NCBI RefSeq assembly: GCF_032250955.1
Contig: NZ_JAVVES010000001.1
Coordinates: 1-64,000 of the forward strand
Reading direction: 5' to 3'
Length of the DNA: 64,000 nt
Origin: Sulfuriflexus sp032250955
Lineage (GTDB): Bacteria; Pseudomonadota; Gammaproteobacteria; AKS1
The translations under genes and the position numbers were made by a program. The notes below the pieces were generated by a model. That model searched no databases and was not told the DNA's origin. It worked only from the letters and a program-made list of their open reading frames with translations. Each line of letters opens with the position of its first letter. Position 1 is the stretch's first letter. Shown here one piece after another: positions 53,934-63,610 of this stretch.

Positions 53934-55439
53934 ATGAATTACAGCTACATACTCATCGCTTCACTTGGCCTCGGCTTGATTGCCAGCCACCTGCAGGCAG
54001 AAGACGAGATCGTCCCCGCGGAGGAAATACTCGGCGAGCGCCTGTTTCTGGAAACGCGCTTCGCACAGAGCTACATGAACAACCCCGCCCAGGCGGATCC
54101 GGTACTCGACAAGACCGCGACCTTGCAGGGTATGCGGCCCGGCCCTTTCAAGGGCACCAACATGAGCTGCCGTGCCTGCCACATGGTTGATGAGCACAAG
54201 GACACAGCCATGGCGGGTATGCGAACCTATGCCGATTTTGCCCGCCGCAGCCCCGTCCCTGCTCGTGAAGACAGGCAAGCCACTGCAGTCAGAAATTCCC
54301 AGTCACTGGTAGGCATCAATCGGCAAAAAGACACGGTCTTCCATCACGATGGGGAGTTCCCGACACTTCAGGACCTGGTTCGGGCCACCTTCACCGGCCG
54401 AAACATGGGCTGGCTAGCCGGTGAAGAAAAACAGGCCGAGCAGCACATTGCCGCTGTCATTCGCGGCGATGACGGCAAAGGCGCGCTGGCCAGGGAATTC
54501 GGCGGCAGTTATACGAATGCGCTGGGAGGCCGGGTAGGCGACAGCGTGTTGCCGGCGCAATATCGTCTTGATGTAAGCGAGGCCAGTGACACCGAAATCC
54601 TCGATGCTGTTGCCGAGCTCGTCACCGTTTACATCAGCGCACTGGACTTCAGCCGTGATGAACAGGGCCATTATAACGGCTCAGCCTACGATGCCTTCCT
54701 GGCAAAAAACCAACTGCCGCGTCGCCCGCAACAGGGTGAATCCGATAAGGCCTATGCGCAACGCTTGCATAAGGCCATGCAATCACTTGCTGCAGTGGCG
54801 TATGTCGGCGGCAAGGACGGCAAGCTTGCATTACACGAGCAGGCATTCCGCTTTGCCGGGCAGGAACTGGCCGGTATGCGGATTTTCTTTGGCAAAGGCA
54901 ACTGCGTCAGCTGCCATACGCCGCCGACTTTTAGTGATTATAATTTTCATAATACGGGTGTCAGCCAGACGGCTTATGATGCACTGCATGGACAGGGTGC
55001 ATTTATGCAACTTGCCATACCCGGGACGGTTGATCCTGATCAGCACTATCGGGATATCGCAGCCAAAGACAGGCCCGGCTATACCGATCTGGGCATCTGG
55101 AATATCCTCGGCAACCCGGCCACCTCGTTGATGCACCAAAACGTATTACGAAAGCGTTTGTGCGCCAGTGCCTGCGAACCCAATATGGCCATGGCGAAAA
55201 GCATTGCTGCCTTCAAGACACCCCTGCTCCGTGACCTCGGCCATAATGCGCCGTATATGCATGATGGCAGCAAGGATACACTTGAAGATGTCCTCGCCCA
55301 TTATGTACAAGTAGCCCATCTTGCTCGCGCAGGGAAACTGCGCAACAGCTCCGCGGATATCGAGGCCGTCAGCCTGACAGCCAGCGACATCAAACCACTC
55401 GCGGCCTTCTTGCGCGCACTCAATGAAGATTATGAATAA
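53934..55439 (+). CDS. Di-haem cytochrome c peroxidase-family protein (MauG-like), Fur-regulated
   Basis: 501 aa. Signal peptide of about 22 residues ending HLQA, so periplasmic. Two haem c sites, CRACH at 79-83 and CVSCH at 324-328, and the family C-terminal FKTPLLRDLGHNAPYMHDGS followed by TLEDVLAHY. About 150 residues longer than bacterial CcpA, closer to the larger MauG/BthA-like branch. Could reduce H2O2 or oxidise a protein substrate; cannot be decided here. The Fur box predicts induction in iron starvation, unusual for a protein needing two haems. No maturation genes are nearby. Confidence 0.85.
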   Translation: MNYSYILIASLGLGLIASHLQAEDEIVPAEEILGERLFLETRFAQSYMNNPAQADPVLDKTATLQGMRPGPFKGTNMSCRACHMVDEHKDTAMAGMRTYADFARRSPVPAREDRQATAVRNSQSLVGINRQKDTVFHHDGEFPTLQDLVRATFTGRNMGWLAGEEKQAEQHIAAVIRGDDGKGALAREFGGSYTNALGGRVGDSVLPAQYRLDVSEASDTEILDAVAELVTVYISALDFSRDEQGHYNGSAYDAFLAKNQLPRRPQQGESDKAYAQRLHKAMQSLAAVAYVGGKDGKLALHEQAFRFAGQELAGMRIFFGKGNCVSCHTPPTFSDYNFHNTGVSQTAYDALHGQGAFMQLAIPGTVDPDQHYRDIAAKDRPGYTDLGIWNILGNPATSLMHQNVLRKRLCASACEPNMAMAKSIAAFKTPLLRDLGHNAPYMHDGSKDTLEDVLAHYVQVAHLARAGKLRNSSADIEAVSLTASDIKPLAAFLRALNEDYE

Positions 55440-55616
55440 GCCTTCGGCTTGCCGGATGCCCGCAACATAACAAGCGAACATAAAACCAGTCTGCCCCCGC
55501 CGTTTGTGTCCGAGCTTGCTGTGCGCGGGCATCGCCAGTAGGCCGTCACGCGCTAACCGTGCTAAAATCCTGTTTCCATACGCTTTGTCACCAACCCAGG
55601 CCAACCGCGCACCACC

Positions 55617-58600
55617 ATGACCCAGACAGCCCGAATCCGCGAAATCCCCTATAACTACACCTCTTTCTCTGATCGGGAAATCGTGATTCGTTTTCTCGGT
55701 GAGGATATGTGGCAGGTACTGGAAACCCTCCGTGCAGAGCGCGTCACCGGCCGCTCGGCGCGAATGCTGTTCGAGATCCTCGGCGATATGTGGGTGATTA
55801 CCCGCAACCCCTTTATTCAGGATGACCTGCTGGAAACGCCGAAGCGCCGCGAGTCCCTGAGCCATGCCCTGCACCATCGTCTCGATCAAGTTGTGGCCCG
55901 TGCCGAGGACAATGCACTGGCCCTGCAACTGGCCGACAAAACCCGCCAGGCGGTGAGTCAATTTGAGGCCTGGTTTGCTGAACAAAGGGCCACGCGTCAG
56001 CGCATCCGCAAGAAGCTCGGTCGCATCACGCGCCGCGATAATATTGACTTCACCGGGATGGCGCGAGTCTCGCATGTGACCGATGCCAGTGACTGGCGCG
56101 TCGAACTGCCCGTGGTGGTCATCAACCCGGATACCGAGCAGGAACTCCAGGGCGTGGTCCAGGCCTGTATCGATCTTGGCCTGAGTATCATTCCCCGCGG
56201 CGGTGGCACCGGCTATACCGGCGGTGCCGTGCCCCTGACCGCTGATGCCGTCGTCATCAATACCGAAAAGCTGGAGGCCCTCGGCCAGGTGGAAATGCTG
56301 CAGCTCGATGGCGTTGCCGACAAGGTCGCGACCGTGCGCACCGAGTGTGGTGTGGTCACCCGCCAGGTCAGTGAACGTGCCGAGAGCCATGGCTATGTGT
56401 TCGCGGTTGACCCGACCTCGCAGGATGCCTCGACCATCGGCGGCAACATCGCCATGAATGCCGGTGGCAAGAAAGCGGTGGCCTGGGGTACAACGCTCGA
56501 CAATCTCGTCTCGTGGCGCATGATCACACCCGATGCCGACTGGCTGGAGGTGGAGCGGCTCGACCACAATCTCGGCAAGATTCACGAACAGGAAACCGTC
56601 CGTTTCCGTGTCCAGCGCTACGAAGCCAATGGCAAGACGCACAAGGGTGAGGCCCGCCTGATGGAAATCCCCGGCAGTGTCTTCCGCTTGCGCGGGCTGG
56701 GCAAGGATGTCACCAACAAAACACTCAACGGCCTGCCGGGTATCCAGAAAGAAGGCTGTGATGGCCTGATCACCTCGGCGCGTTTCATCCTCCACAAGAT
56801 GCCGGCCCATATTCGGACTGTATGTCTTGAGTTTTTTGATCCGGATCTGCAACGCGCGGTACCCGCGATTGTCGAGACCAAGGACTACCTCGACAAGCAG
56901 GACGGCATCACCCTGACCGGCATGGAGCACCTGGATGAACGCTACGTGCGTGCCGTCAAGTACAGCACCAAGGCACCGCGCGCCGATCTGCCGAAGATGG
57001 TATTACTCGTCGATATCGCCGGGGATAATGAGGACCAGGTAGCCGCGGCCGCCTCGCAAGTCGTGCGCATGGCGAATGCCCGCAATGCCGAAGGTTTTGT
57101 CGCCGTCAGTGCCGAGGCCCGCAAACGCTTCTGGCTGGACCGCGCCCGCACCGCCGCCATCGCCGCGCACACCAATGCCTTCAAGATCAATGAAGACGTG
57201 GTGATTCCGCTGCCCCGCCTGGTTGAATACAACGACAGCATCGAACGCATCAATATCGAATTATCGACAAGTAACAAGCTGAAGATGATCGATGCCGTGC
57301 TCGCTTACCTGCACGGCGAAATGCGTGAAACCCGACAGGCCCTCGAATTTGCCAGCAGTGAGGAAAACACCGCTATCCTCGCAGCCAAGAAGCAGGCGGC
57401 TATCGCCCACCTGCAACAGATCAAGTCCTGCTGGCAAGGCATCATGGAAAACCTTGATGCCCCGGCAAGTGAGCACCTGGAGATACTGGATGAGGCCACG
57501 CGCGACAAGGTACAGGCAGGCGACAGTCTTTTCCGCCTGCTGCAGCGTCGTGACCTGCGCATTTCCTACCGCCGCATCATCGAGCAGCCACTGAAGGAAA
57601 TCTATGCCGGCCAGGACATGCTGGCGGTACGTGACAGACTCGACAGTATTCATGCCGAGTTACGCAACAGCCGCCTGTTCGTGGCCACGCACATGCATGC
57701 CGGCGACGGTAACGTGCATACCAATATCCCGGTCAACTCGAACGATTATGAGATGCTGCACGAGGCAGACCGTGTCGTCGAACGCATCATGAACATTGCT
57801 ACCGAACTTGGTGGCGTGGTCTCCGGCGAGCATGGCATCGGCATCACCAAGTTCCAGTTCCTCGGTGAGTCGGCGGTTAACGAGTTTGCCAGCTACAAGC
57901 ACGATATCGATCCGGATAACCGCTTTAACCGTGGCAAGCTGGTCGCCGGCTCCGGCCTGGAGAATGCCTATACGCCGTCACTGCGGCTGTTGCAGCAGGA
58001 GGCGCTCATCCTCGAGGCCAGCGAACTCGGCGACCTGAACAACGCGATCAAGGACTGCCTGCGCTGCGGTAAATGCAAGCCGGTCTGCAATACCCACATC
58101 CCTGCAGCCAATCTCCTGTACTCGCCACGCAACAAGATCCTGGCCACGGGCCTGATCATCGAGGCCTTTCTCTACGAAGAGCAGACCCGGCGTGGCCTCT
58201 CAGTACGGCACTTTGATGAAATGAATGATATTGCCGATCACTGCACCGTGTGTCATAAGTGCGCGCCGCCCTGCCCGGTGGATATCGATTTTGGTGATGT
58301 CTCGATACGCATGCGCGCCATTCTCATGGCGCATGGCAAAAAACGCAGCAGTCTCGGCACACGCGCGTCAATGGCCTACCTGAATGCCACCGATCCGACC
58401 ACGGTGAAACTGTTATACAACGGACTCATCCGCTGGGGCTTTGCCGCACAACGCCAGGCCCACAGCCTGATGAAGAAATTCAATCCCTTCAAGCTGCCGG
58501 CGCGCCCGGCACATACGCATAAACGCGTCTCGGTAGCCGTACAGCTCGTCCACCTCGCCGACAAGCCGTTACCAGGGAAACTGCCGAAACGCACCATGCG

Positions 58601-59468
58601 GGCGATACTCCAGCTTGAAGACAGCAAGACCGTGCCGATCCTGCGCAACCCGGGCATACGCAGTGAAGATATGGAAAGCGTCTTCTATTTCCCCGGCTGT
58701 GGGTCGGAACGCCTGTTCAGTCAAATCAGCCTGGCGACGCTTGCGATGTTATATGAAAGCGGCGCGCAGACGGTGTTGCCCCCCGGTTACCTGTGCTGCG
58801 GTTATCCGCAAACATCCGGCGGTGATACTGACAAGGGTAAAAAGATTTCAACCGATAACCAGGTTCTGTTTCATCGTATCGCCAACACCCTCAATTACCT
58901 GGACATCAAAACCGTGATCGTCTCCTGCGGCACCTGCATGGACCAGCTCCTGCAGTACCAGTTCGAGAGGATTTTTCCCGGTTGCCGGCTACTCGATATC
59001 CATGAGTACCTGCTGGAAAAGGGCAATACCCTCGAGAATACGGACAATGATACGCAGTACCTGTATCACGACCCATGTCACAGCCCGATGAAGACACATA
59101 ACCCGCTCAAGGTTGCCAGCGAGTTACTCGGCAAGGCGGTGCAGCTCTCTGATCGCTGTTGCGGTGAGGCCGGCACCTTTGCCGTCAATCGCCCGGACAT
59201 TGCCACCCAGGTACGCTTTCGCAAGCAGGCTGAACTGCAACAGGGTATCCAGGACCTGACCGGCAAGGACAAGAGTGAAAAAGGCGCCGTCAAGCTGCTG
59301 ACCAGTTGCCCCGCCTGTCAGCAGGGCCTGTCTCGCTACGAAGAAGACACCGGTCTGGAAACGGATTACATCATCGTTGAGATGATGCGCAATCGCGTCG
59401 GCGAGGGCTGGGAGGAAAAATTCATCGAGACCATCAACCAGGGCGGCATTGAACGGGTCCTGCTGTAG
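55617..59468 (+). CDS. Three-part FAD/Fe-S oxidoreductase (DUF3683 type)
   Basis: 1283 aa. An N-terminal DUF3683-like region (about 1-140), then a PCMH FAD-binding domain (IIPRGGGTGYTGGAVPL near residue 190) and FAD-oxidase C-terminal domain of the GlcD/D-lactate dehydrogenase type (GEHGIGITKFQF near 740). Next are two 4Fe-4S sites (CLRCGKCKPVC at 814, CTVCHKCAPPC at 876) and two CCG domains as in GlpC/HdrB (FPGCGSERL near 1022 with CCGYP; DPCHSP near 1152 with CCGEAGTF and SCPAC). Probably oxidises a D-2-hydroxy acid and passes electrons to quinone; substrate unknown. Resembles a GlcD plus GlcF or YdiJ fusion. Confidence 0.9.
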   Translation: MTQTARIREIPYNYTSFSDREIVIRFLGEDMWQVLETLRAERVTGRSARMLFEILGDMWVITRNPFIQDDLLETPKRRESLSHALHHRLDQVVARAEDNALALQLADKTRQAVSQFEAWFAEQRATRQRIRKKLGRITRRDNIDFTGMARVSHVTDASDWRVELPVVVINPDTEQELQGVVQACIDLGLSIIPRGGGTGYTGGAVPLTADAVVINTEKLEALGQVEMLQLDGVADKVATVRTECGVVTRQVSERAESHGYVFAVDPTSQDASTIGGNIAMNAGGKKAVAWGTTLDNLVSWRMITPDADWLEVERLDHNLGKIHEQETVRFRVQRYEANGKTHKGEARLMEIPGSVFRLRGLGKDVTNKTLNGLPGIQKEGCDGLITSARFILHKMPAHIRTVCLEFFDPDLQRAVPAIVETKDYLDKQDGITLTGMEHLDERYVRAVKYSTKAPRADLPKMVLLVDIAGDNEDQVAAAASQVVRMANARNAEGFVAVSAEARKRFWLDRARTAAIAAHTNAFKINEDVVIPLPRLVEYNDSIERINIELSTSNKLKMIDAVLAYLHGEMRETRQALEFASSEENTAILAAKKQAAIAHLQQIKSCWQGIMENLDAPASEHLEILDEATRDKVQAGDSLFRLLQRRDLRISYRRIIEQPLKEIYAGQDMLAVRDRLDSIHAELRNSRLFVATHMHAGDGNVHTNIPVNSNDYEMLHEADRVVERIMNIATELGGVVSGEHGIGITKFQFLGESAVNEFASYKHDIDPDNRFNRGKLVAGSGLENAYTPSLRLLQQEALILEASELGDLNNAIKDCLRCGKCKPVCNTHIPAANLLYSPRNKILATGLIIEAFLYEEQTRRGLSVRHFDEMNDIADHCTVCHKCAPPCPVDIDFGDVSIRMRAILMAHGKKRSSLGTRASMAYLNATDPTTVKLLYNGLIRWGFAAQRQAHSLMKKFNPFKLPARPAHTHKRVSVAVQLVHLADKPLPGKLPKRTMRAILQLEDSKTVPILRNPGIRSEDMESVFYFPGCGSERLFSQISLATLAMLYESGAQTVLPPGYLCCGYPQTSGGDTDKGKKISTDNQVLFHRIANTLNYLDIKTVIVSCGTCMDQLLQYQFERIFPGCRLLDIHEYLLEKGNTLENTDNDTQYLYHDPCHSPMKTHNPLKVASELLGKAVQLSDRCCGEAGTFAVNRPDIATQVRFRKQAELQQGIQDLTGKDKSEKGAVKLLTSCPACQQGLSRYEEDTGLETDYIIVEMMRNRVGEGWEEKFIETINQGGIERVLL

Positions 59469-59503
59469 CACCGAACCATCAGCCGCTTCTGCGCCCGCCA
59501 GCT

Positions 59504-59533
59504 TGACAGTCATGCGAGCAGGCCGGTAGATTG
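59504..59533 (+). promoter_or_regulatory. Predicted promoter of btuCD
   Basis: Consensus TTGACA (59504-59509), 18 bases, TAGATT (59528-59533). Transcription would begin at about 59540, which leaves almost no leader before the ATG at 59542. Confidence 0.5.
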
Positions 59534-59541
59534 CATGCTCG

Positions 59542-60576
59542 ATGGCTGAAACAGAAAGCCCTAATAATCAATGCATCAGTCTCTGGCGAGTAACCGTGAT
59601 CAATTCGCGCCCTCTCATTACACTCTTCCTGCTGTTGCTGGCACCGGCCAGCCTGCTGACCGCCATGGCAGTCGGCAGCATCGACTATTCGTTTGAACAA
59701 TTACTCCGTGGCTTGTTTACCGCGGAGGATTCCGCCCGGCACGATATCCTCTGGCAACTTCGCTGGCCACGGGCAGCCAGTGCCTTTGCCGCCGGCGGGC
59801 TGCTCGCCACAGCCGGTGTGCTGATGCAGGTCTTGTTACGTAACCCGCTGGCGGATCCCTATATCCTTGGCACCTCCGGTGGGGCGGCCGCGTTTGCACT
59901 CTTTGCCCTGCTGGCCGGGCTCGGCGGGATCTGGATACCGGGGAGCGCCTTCGTCGGTGCCTTGTTATCCACCTTGCTCGTCTTCAGCCTTGCGCACGGT
60001 CGCGGTAGCTGGACCAGCAACCGCCTGTTGCTGACCGGTGTCGTGGTCGCCTTCGGCTGGGGCGCCCTGATCAGTTTCCTGCTCGTCATTGCCCCGCAAA
60101 CCCGCTTACGCGGCATGCTCTACTGGCTGATGGGCGACTTGTCCCACAGCCAGCAATCATGGACGGCGCTGCTCGCCCTGGGCGTGATCTTTTTACTCTG
60201 CCTGCCATTGCTGCGCCGACTCGATATCCTGCAACGCGGTGAACTCCAGGCCGCTGCCCTCGGCGTTAATATCCGCCAGAGTCAGTGGCTCATCTATACC
60301 CTGGCCGCCCTGTGCACAGCCATTGCCGTCAGCCTTGCCGGCACTGTCGGCTTTGTCGGCCTGATCGTCCCGCATTTGCTCCGCCTGATTATCGGTACCA
60401 GCCAGCACCGCTGGATATTACCCGGTGCGGTATTGCTCGGTGGCAGCCTGCTCGTCCTGGCCGACACCCTCGCCCGTGCCATTGTCGCCCCGACCCAGCT
60501 CCCGGTTGGCGTCATGACAGCGGCCATCGGTGTACCCCTGTTCCTGCTCATGCTTTATCGCGGCCAACAACGATGA
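59542..60576 (+). CDS. btuC: FecCD-family ABC permease, probable vitamin B12 BtuC
   Basis: 344 aa, nine or ten transmembrane segments. RNPLADPYILGTSGGAA near residue 100 and GTVGFVGLIVPHLLRLI near 275 are the FecCD signatures. Iron-siderophore and B12 permeases are hard to tell apart, but the adjoining btuD-like ATPase, cobalamin riboswitch and btuB make B12 the best call. The start may be the GTG at 59596, just before the first membrane segment, because the promoter leaves no leader for the ATG at 59542. Confidence 0.85.
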   Translation: MAETESPNNQCISLWRVTVINSRPLITLFLLLLAPASLLTAMAVGSIDYSFEQLLRGLFTAEDSARHDILWQLRWPRAASAFAAGGLLATAGVLMQVLLRNPLADPYILGTSGGAAAFALFALLAGLGGIWIPGSAFVGALLSTLLVFSLAHGRGSWTSNRLLLTGVVVAFGWGALISFLLVIAPQTRLRGMLYWLMGDLSHSQQSWTALLALGVIFLLCLPLLRRLDILQRGELQAAALGVNIRQSQWLIYTLAALCTAIAVSLAGTVGFVGLIVPHLLRLIIGTSQHRWILPGAVLLGGSLLVLADTLARAIVAPTQLPVGVMTAAIGVPLFLLMLYRGQQR

Positions 60577-61340
60577 ACACACTCGCCGCCCGGGAACTCG
60601 ACGTCAGGATCGGCAACGTGCATATCTGCAGCCGGTTCGACTGGCAGATGCAGGCCGGTGAGATATGGGGCATGCTCGGCATGAACGGTGCCGGCAAAAC
60701 CACCCTGCTGCATACCCTGGCCGGCTTACGCGAACCGAACGCCGGCAGGGTCTTGCTCAATGACCAGCCACTCACCACCCTGAGCCGGCGGCGCATTGCG
60801 CAACAACTGGGCGTACTCTTTCAAAGTCAGTATGAAGAGTTTCCAGGCACGGTCATCGAATCCACCCTTGCCGGCCGCCATCCGCACCTGCATGCCTGGC
60901 AGTTTGAAACAGAGGCTGACCGGCAGCTCGCCTTACAGGCCCTCGCCAGCGTCGGTCTGGCAGAGCTGGCACAGCGTAATGTGCTGACCCTCTCCGGTGG
61001 CGAGCAACAGCGTCTGGCTATCGCCTCGTTACTGGTTCAGTCACCGCAACTCTGGCTGCTTGACGAACCGCATAACCATCTCGACCCGCACCAGCAAATC
61101 CGCCTGCTCGATCGACTGGTGCAGCATGTGCAGGTGCATGACAACAGTCTGTGCATGAGCCTGCATGACGTCAATCTTGCCAACCGCTATTGCAGCCATT
61201 TATTGTTGTTATACGGCAATGCCGAGGTGATCGCCGGACCACGCGATGAAGTCCTCAACGAAGCCAACCTCTCCCGCCTCTATGGCCATCCGATGTGTTG
61301 CCTGCAAGCAGGCAAGCGTAGCGCCTGGCTGCCGGCATAA
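60573..61340 (+). CDS. btuD: ABC transporter ATPase, probable BtuD
   Basis: 255 aa. Walker A GMNGAGKTTL near residue 36, signature LSGGEQQRLAIA near 140, Walker B LWLLDEPHNHLD, and switch His in SLHDVNLA. FepC/BtuD family. ATG 60573 overlaps the btuC stop (ATGA). No periplasmic binding protein gene (btuF) follows inside the window. Confidence 0.87.
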   Translation: MNTLAARELDVRIGNVHICSRFDWQMQAGEIWGMLGMNGAGKTTLLHTLAGLREPNAGRVLLNDQPLTTLSRRRIAQQLGVLFQSQYEEFPGTVIESTLAGRHPHLHAWQFETEADRQLALQALASVGLAELAQRNVLTLSGGEQQRLAIASLLVQSPQLWLLDEPHNHLDPHQQIRLLDRLVQHVQVHDNSLCMSLHDVNLANRYCSHLLLLYGNAEVIAGPRDEVLNEANLSRLYGHPMCCLQAGKRSAWLPA

Positions 61341-61410
61341 ACCCGTCCACTACGCCGCCGGCACATTCAATCATAAGCGGTTGATTTTATAAATTACGCA
61401 ATGCCCGGCA

Positions 61411-61439
61411 TTGACTACACATGCCAATAACCCTAATAT
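61411..61439 (+). promoter_or_regulatory. Predicted sigma-70 promoter of btuB-tonB
   Basis: TTGACT (61411-61416), 17 bases, TAATAT (61434-61439). Transcription would start at about 61446, right at the beginning of the riboswitch. Confidence 0.75.
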
Positions 61440-61444
61440 CCCCA

Positions 61445-61660
61445 CACCTGCATCAGGTGCTCCTAATGACATACCAGTCCACGGAGTGAAACGGGAAGTC
61501 GGTGCGATGCACCCAATGTGTTATTTATTCCGACGCTGCCCCCGCAACGGTGATCGAGTTAAGGCCTGTCATCCAGCCACTGTGTTTAAACATTGTTTAA
61601 CATGGGAAGGCGACAGACCCGGAACAAACCCCTCGTAAGCCCGGAGACCGGCCCGATGCA
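61445..61660 (+). ncRNA. Cobalamin (AdoCbl) riboswitch
   Basis: All diagnostic blocks in order: an ACCTG/CAGGT hairpin at the start, ACGGGAAGTCGGTGCGATGC from 61491, GCTGCCCCCGCAACGGT at 61535-61551, GCCACTGTG at about 61576, ATGGGAAGGCG at 61602-61612, and the B12 box AGCCCGGAGACCGGCC at 61638-61653. The remaining 130 bases before btuB lack an obvious U-tract terminator hairpin; CGCACT/AGTGCG and CATA/TATG pairs near the GGAG site suggest translational control. Accounts for the 452-bp gap after btuD. Confidence 0.96.
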
Positions 61661-61792
61661 ATCCAGCGACACGTTGCGGCGGGCGACTATAGCGGGCATT
61701 GCACTTTTCCGGCACTGTCTCATTACTCCCTTCGCACTGTCTTTTTAAACTCGTAAGTGCGGGCGTGCACATACATGTTATGCGGAGTAAGT

Positions 61793-63607
61793 ATGCACAA
61801 GTTTCACAAGGCCCTGCTGACCAGTCTCGTTCTGGCGGCCATTTCACCCGTTTCTGCCGATCAAAAAAACCTCGAGCCGGTGATTGTTACCGCCTCACGT
61901 ACGGTGCAAACCGTTGATGAGGCGCTGGCACCGGTGATCGTCATTAGCCGTGATGAAATCGAACGCAGCCAGGCAGTGGATATCGCTGATCTGTTGCGCT
62001 TCCATGCCGGCCTGGATATTGCCCGCAACGGCAATCCCGGTTCGGTGACTTCGTTATTTATTCGTGGTACAGAAAGTAATCACACCCTGGTCATGATTGA
62101 TGGCGTCAAGATCAACCCCGGCACCACTGGCGGTGCCGCACTCAATAATATTGACCCGGAAATGATCGAACGTATTGAGGTCGTCAAGGGTCCGCGTTCA
62201 GCCCTGTATGGCTCGGAGGCCATTGGCGGGGTCATTAATATCATCACCCGCCGGGCGCCCGCCGGCACCACGGTGGATGCGCAGCTCGGTTTCGGTGCCG
62301 ACCAGACTCGTCGCCTCGGTGCCGGTTTACGCTATGCCGATGACAGGCTACGCGCCGGTTTGCAGTTCAAAGTCGAACAGACTGAAGGCTTCGCACCACT
62401 GGTTGTGTCCACTGAAGACCGTGGTTTTGAGAACCTGAGCATCAATACCTTTGCCGGTCTTACCCTCGGCAGCGGCACAGACATCGAACTGAGTCACTGG
62501 CAGGCATCCGGTAACTCGGAGTACGTAAACACCTTTTTTGCGCCCTACCCGCCGCTTGACCAGGATTTCCGGAATACGGCAACCGCGCTCACCTTCAAGA
62601 CCGCACCAACAGACAACTGGTCAACAACGTTCAAGCTGAGCCATATCCTTGATGATATACAGCAAACACAATCCGTCGATTATGTCCGCACCCGGCGTAA
62701 CGTCTTCGACTGGCAAAATGACATCGAGGTAAACCGGCACCACCTTGTATCTGCCGGTATCAGCCTGTCCCGTGAACAAACCGACAGCCTGAGTTTCGGC
62801 AGTGCCTTTGATGTCGACACCGACACGGATGCCGTCTTCGTGCAAGACAACATCAGCTATGGCAACCACCAGCTACTCCTTGCCGCCCGCCACAGTGATC
62901 ACAGCAGTTTTGGTAATTATGATACCTGGAATGTGGAATACGGCTATCAACTGAACCCGGGACTACGATTACTGGCCGGTGTTGGCACCGCCTTTCGTGC
63001 CCCCGACAGCACTGACCGTTTTATTGCCTTTAGTGGTAACCCGGATCTGGAACCGGAAGAGTCACGCAATGTCGAACTCGGACTTCGCTACAAGCCGGAC
63101 AGCCGCAACCAGTACAGCCTCAGCCTGTTTAACAACCGGATCCATAACCTGATCGATTTCGACGGCAGCTTTGTCCTGCAGAATATCGGCAAGGCGCGCA
63201 TCCGCGGTATCGAGGCTGCCTGGCAGTATACCGCCGCGCCGTGGGATATTCGTGTTGAAGCCATCGCCCAGGACCCTGAAAACCTCGATAATGACGAGCA
63301 GCTGTCACGCCGTGCCAAACGCAGCCTGACCACTGCCTTCGGTTACACGCGTAATAACTACCGCCTCGGACTGGATATCCTGACGACGAGTTCACGTGAT
63401 AATTCAGGCTTTGATAGTGTTCGCCTGCCAGGCTATACACTTGCCAACCTGACCGGTTCGTACAAGCTGGATAAGACGTTAGCCTTCAACGCGCGCGTCG
63501 AAAACCTGTTCGACAAGGAATATGCCCTGGCGGCAACCGGTGCTGGTAATTACTCATCACGTGACCGGGCTGTTTTCCTTGAGTTACGTTATTCGACTAA
63601 TCAATAA
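61793..63607 (+). CDS. btuB: TonB-dependent vitamin B12 receptor BtuB
   Basis: 604 aa (E. coli BtuB 614). Signal peptide of about 22 residues ending VSAD, TonB box EPVIVTASR just after, plug domain with FIRGTESNHTLVMIDGVKIN and VVKGPRSALYGSEAIGGVINI, then a 22-strand barrel ending in the TonB-receptor C-terminus (RAVFLELRYSTNQ). ATG 61793 has GGAG at 61784-61787; earlier in-frame codons belong to the leader. The riboswitch upstream supports cobalamin as ligand. Confidence 0.93.
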   Translation: MHKFHKALLTSLVLAAISPVSADQKNLEPVIVTASRTVQTVDEALAPVIVISRDEIERSQAVDIADLLRFHAGLDIARNGNPGSVTSLFIRGTESNHTLVMIDGVKINPGTTGGAALNNIDPEMIERIEVVKGPRSALYGSEAIGGVINIITRRAPAGTTVDAQLGFGADQTRRLGAGLRYADDRLRAGLQFKVEQTEGFAPLVVSTEDRGFENLSINTFAGLTLGSGTDIELSHWQASGNSEYVNTFFAPYPPLDQDFRNTATALTFKTAPTDNWSTTFKLSHILDDIQQTQSVDYVRTRRNVFDWQNDIEVNRHHLVSAGISLSREQTDSLSFGSAFDVDTDTDAVFVQDNISYGNHQLLLAARHSDHSSFGNYDTWNVEYGYQLNPGLRLLAGVGTAFRAPDSTDRFIAFSGNPDLEPEESRNVELGLRYKPDSRNQYSLSLFNNRIHNLIDFDGSFVLQNIGKARIRGIEAAWQYTAAPWDIRVEAIAQDPENLDNDEQLSRRAKRSLTTAFGYTRNNYRLGLDILTTSSRDNSGFDSVRLPGYTLANLTGSYKLDKTLAFNARVENLFDKEYALAATGAGNYSSRDRAVFLELRYSTNQ

Positions 63608-63610
63608 TAT

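Noticed and set aside
55146..56930. 594-codon open frame on the minus strand opposite the FAD/Fe-S gene
   Set aside because: It runs antisense to a protein with clear FAD and Fe-S motifs, has no recognisable domain, and is the kind of long shadow frame that high G+C coding DNA produces.
61411..61638. Small protein gene upstream of btuB
   Set aside because: The frame lies entirely inside the cobalamin riboswitch and starts at a promoter element.
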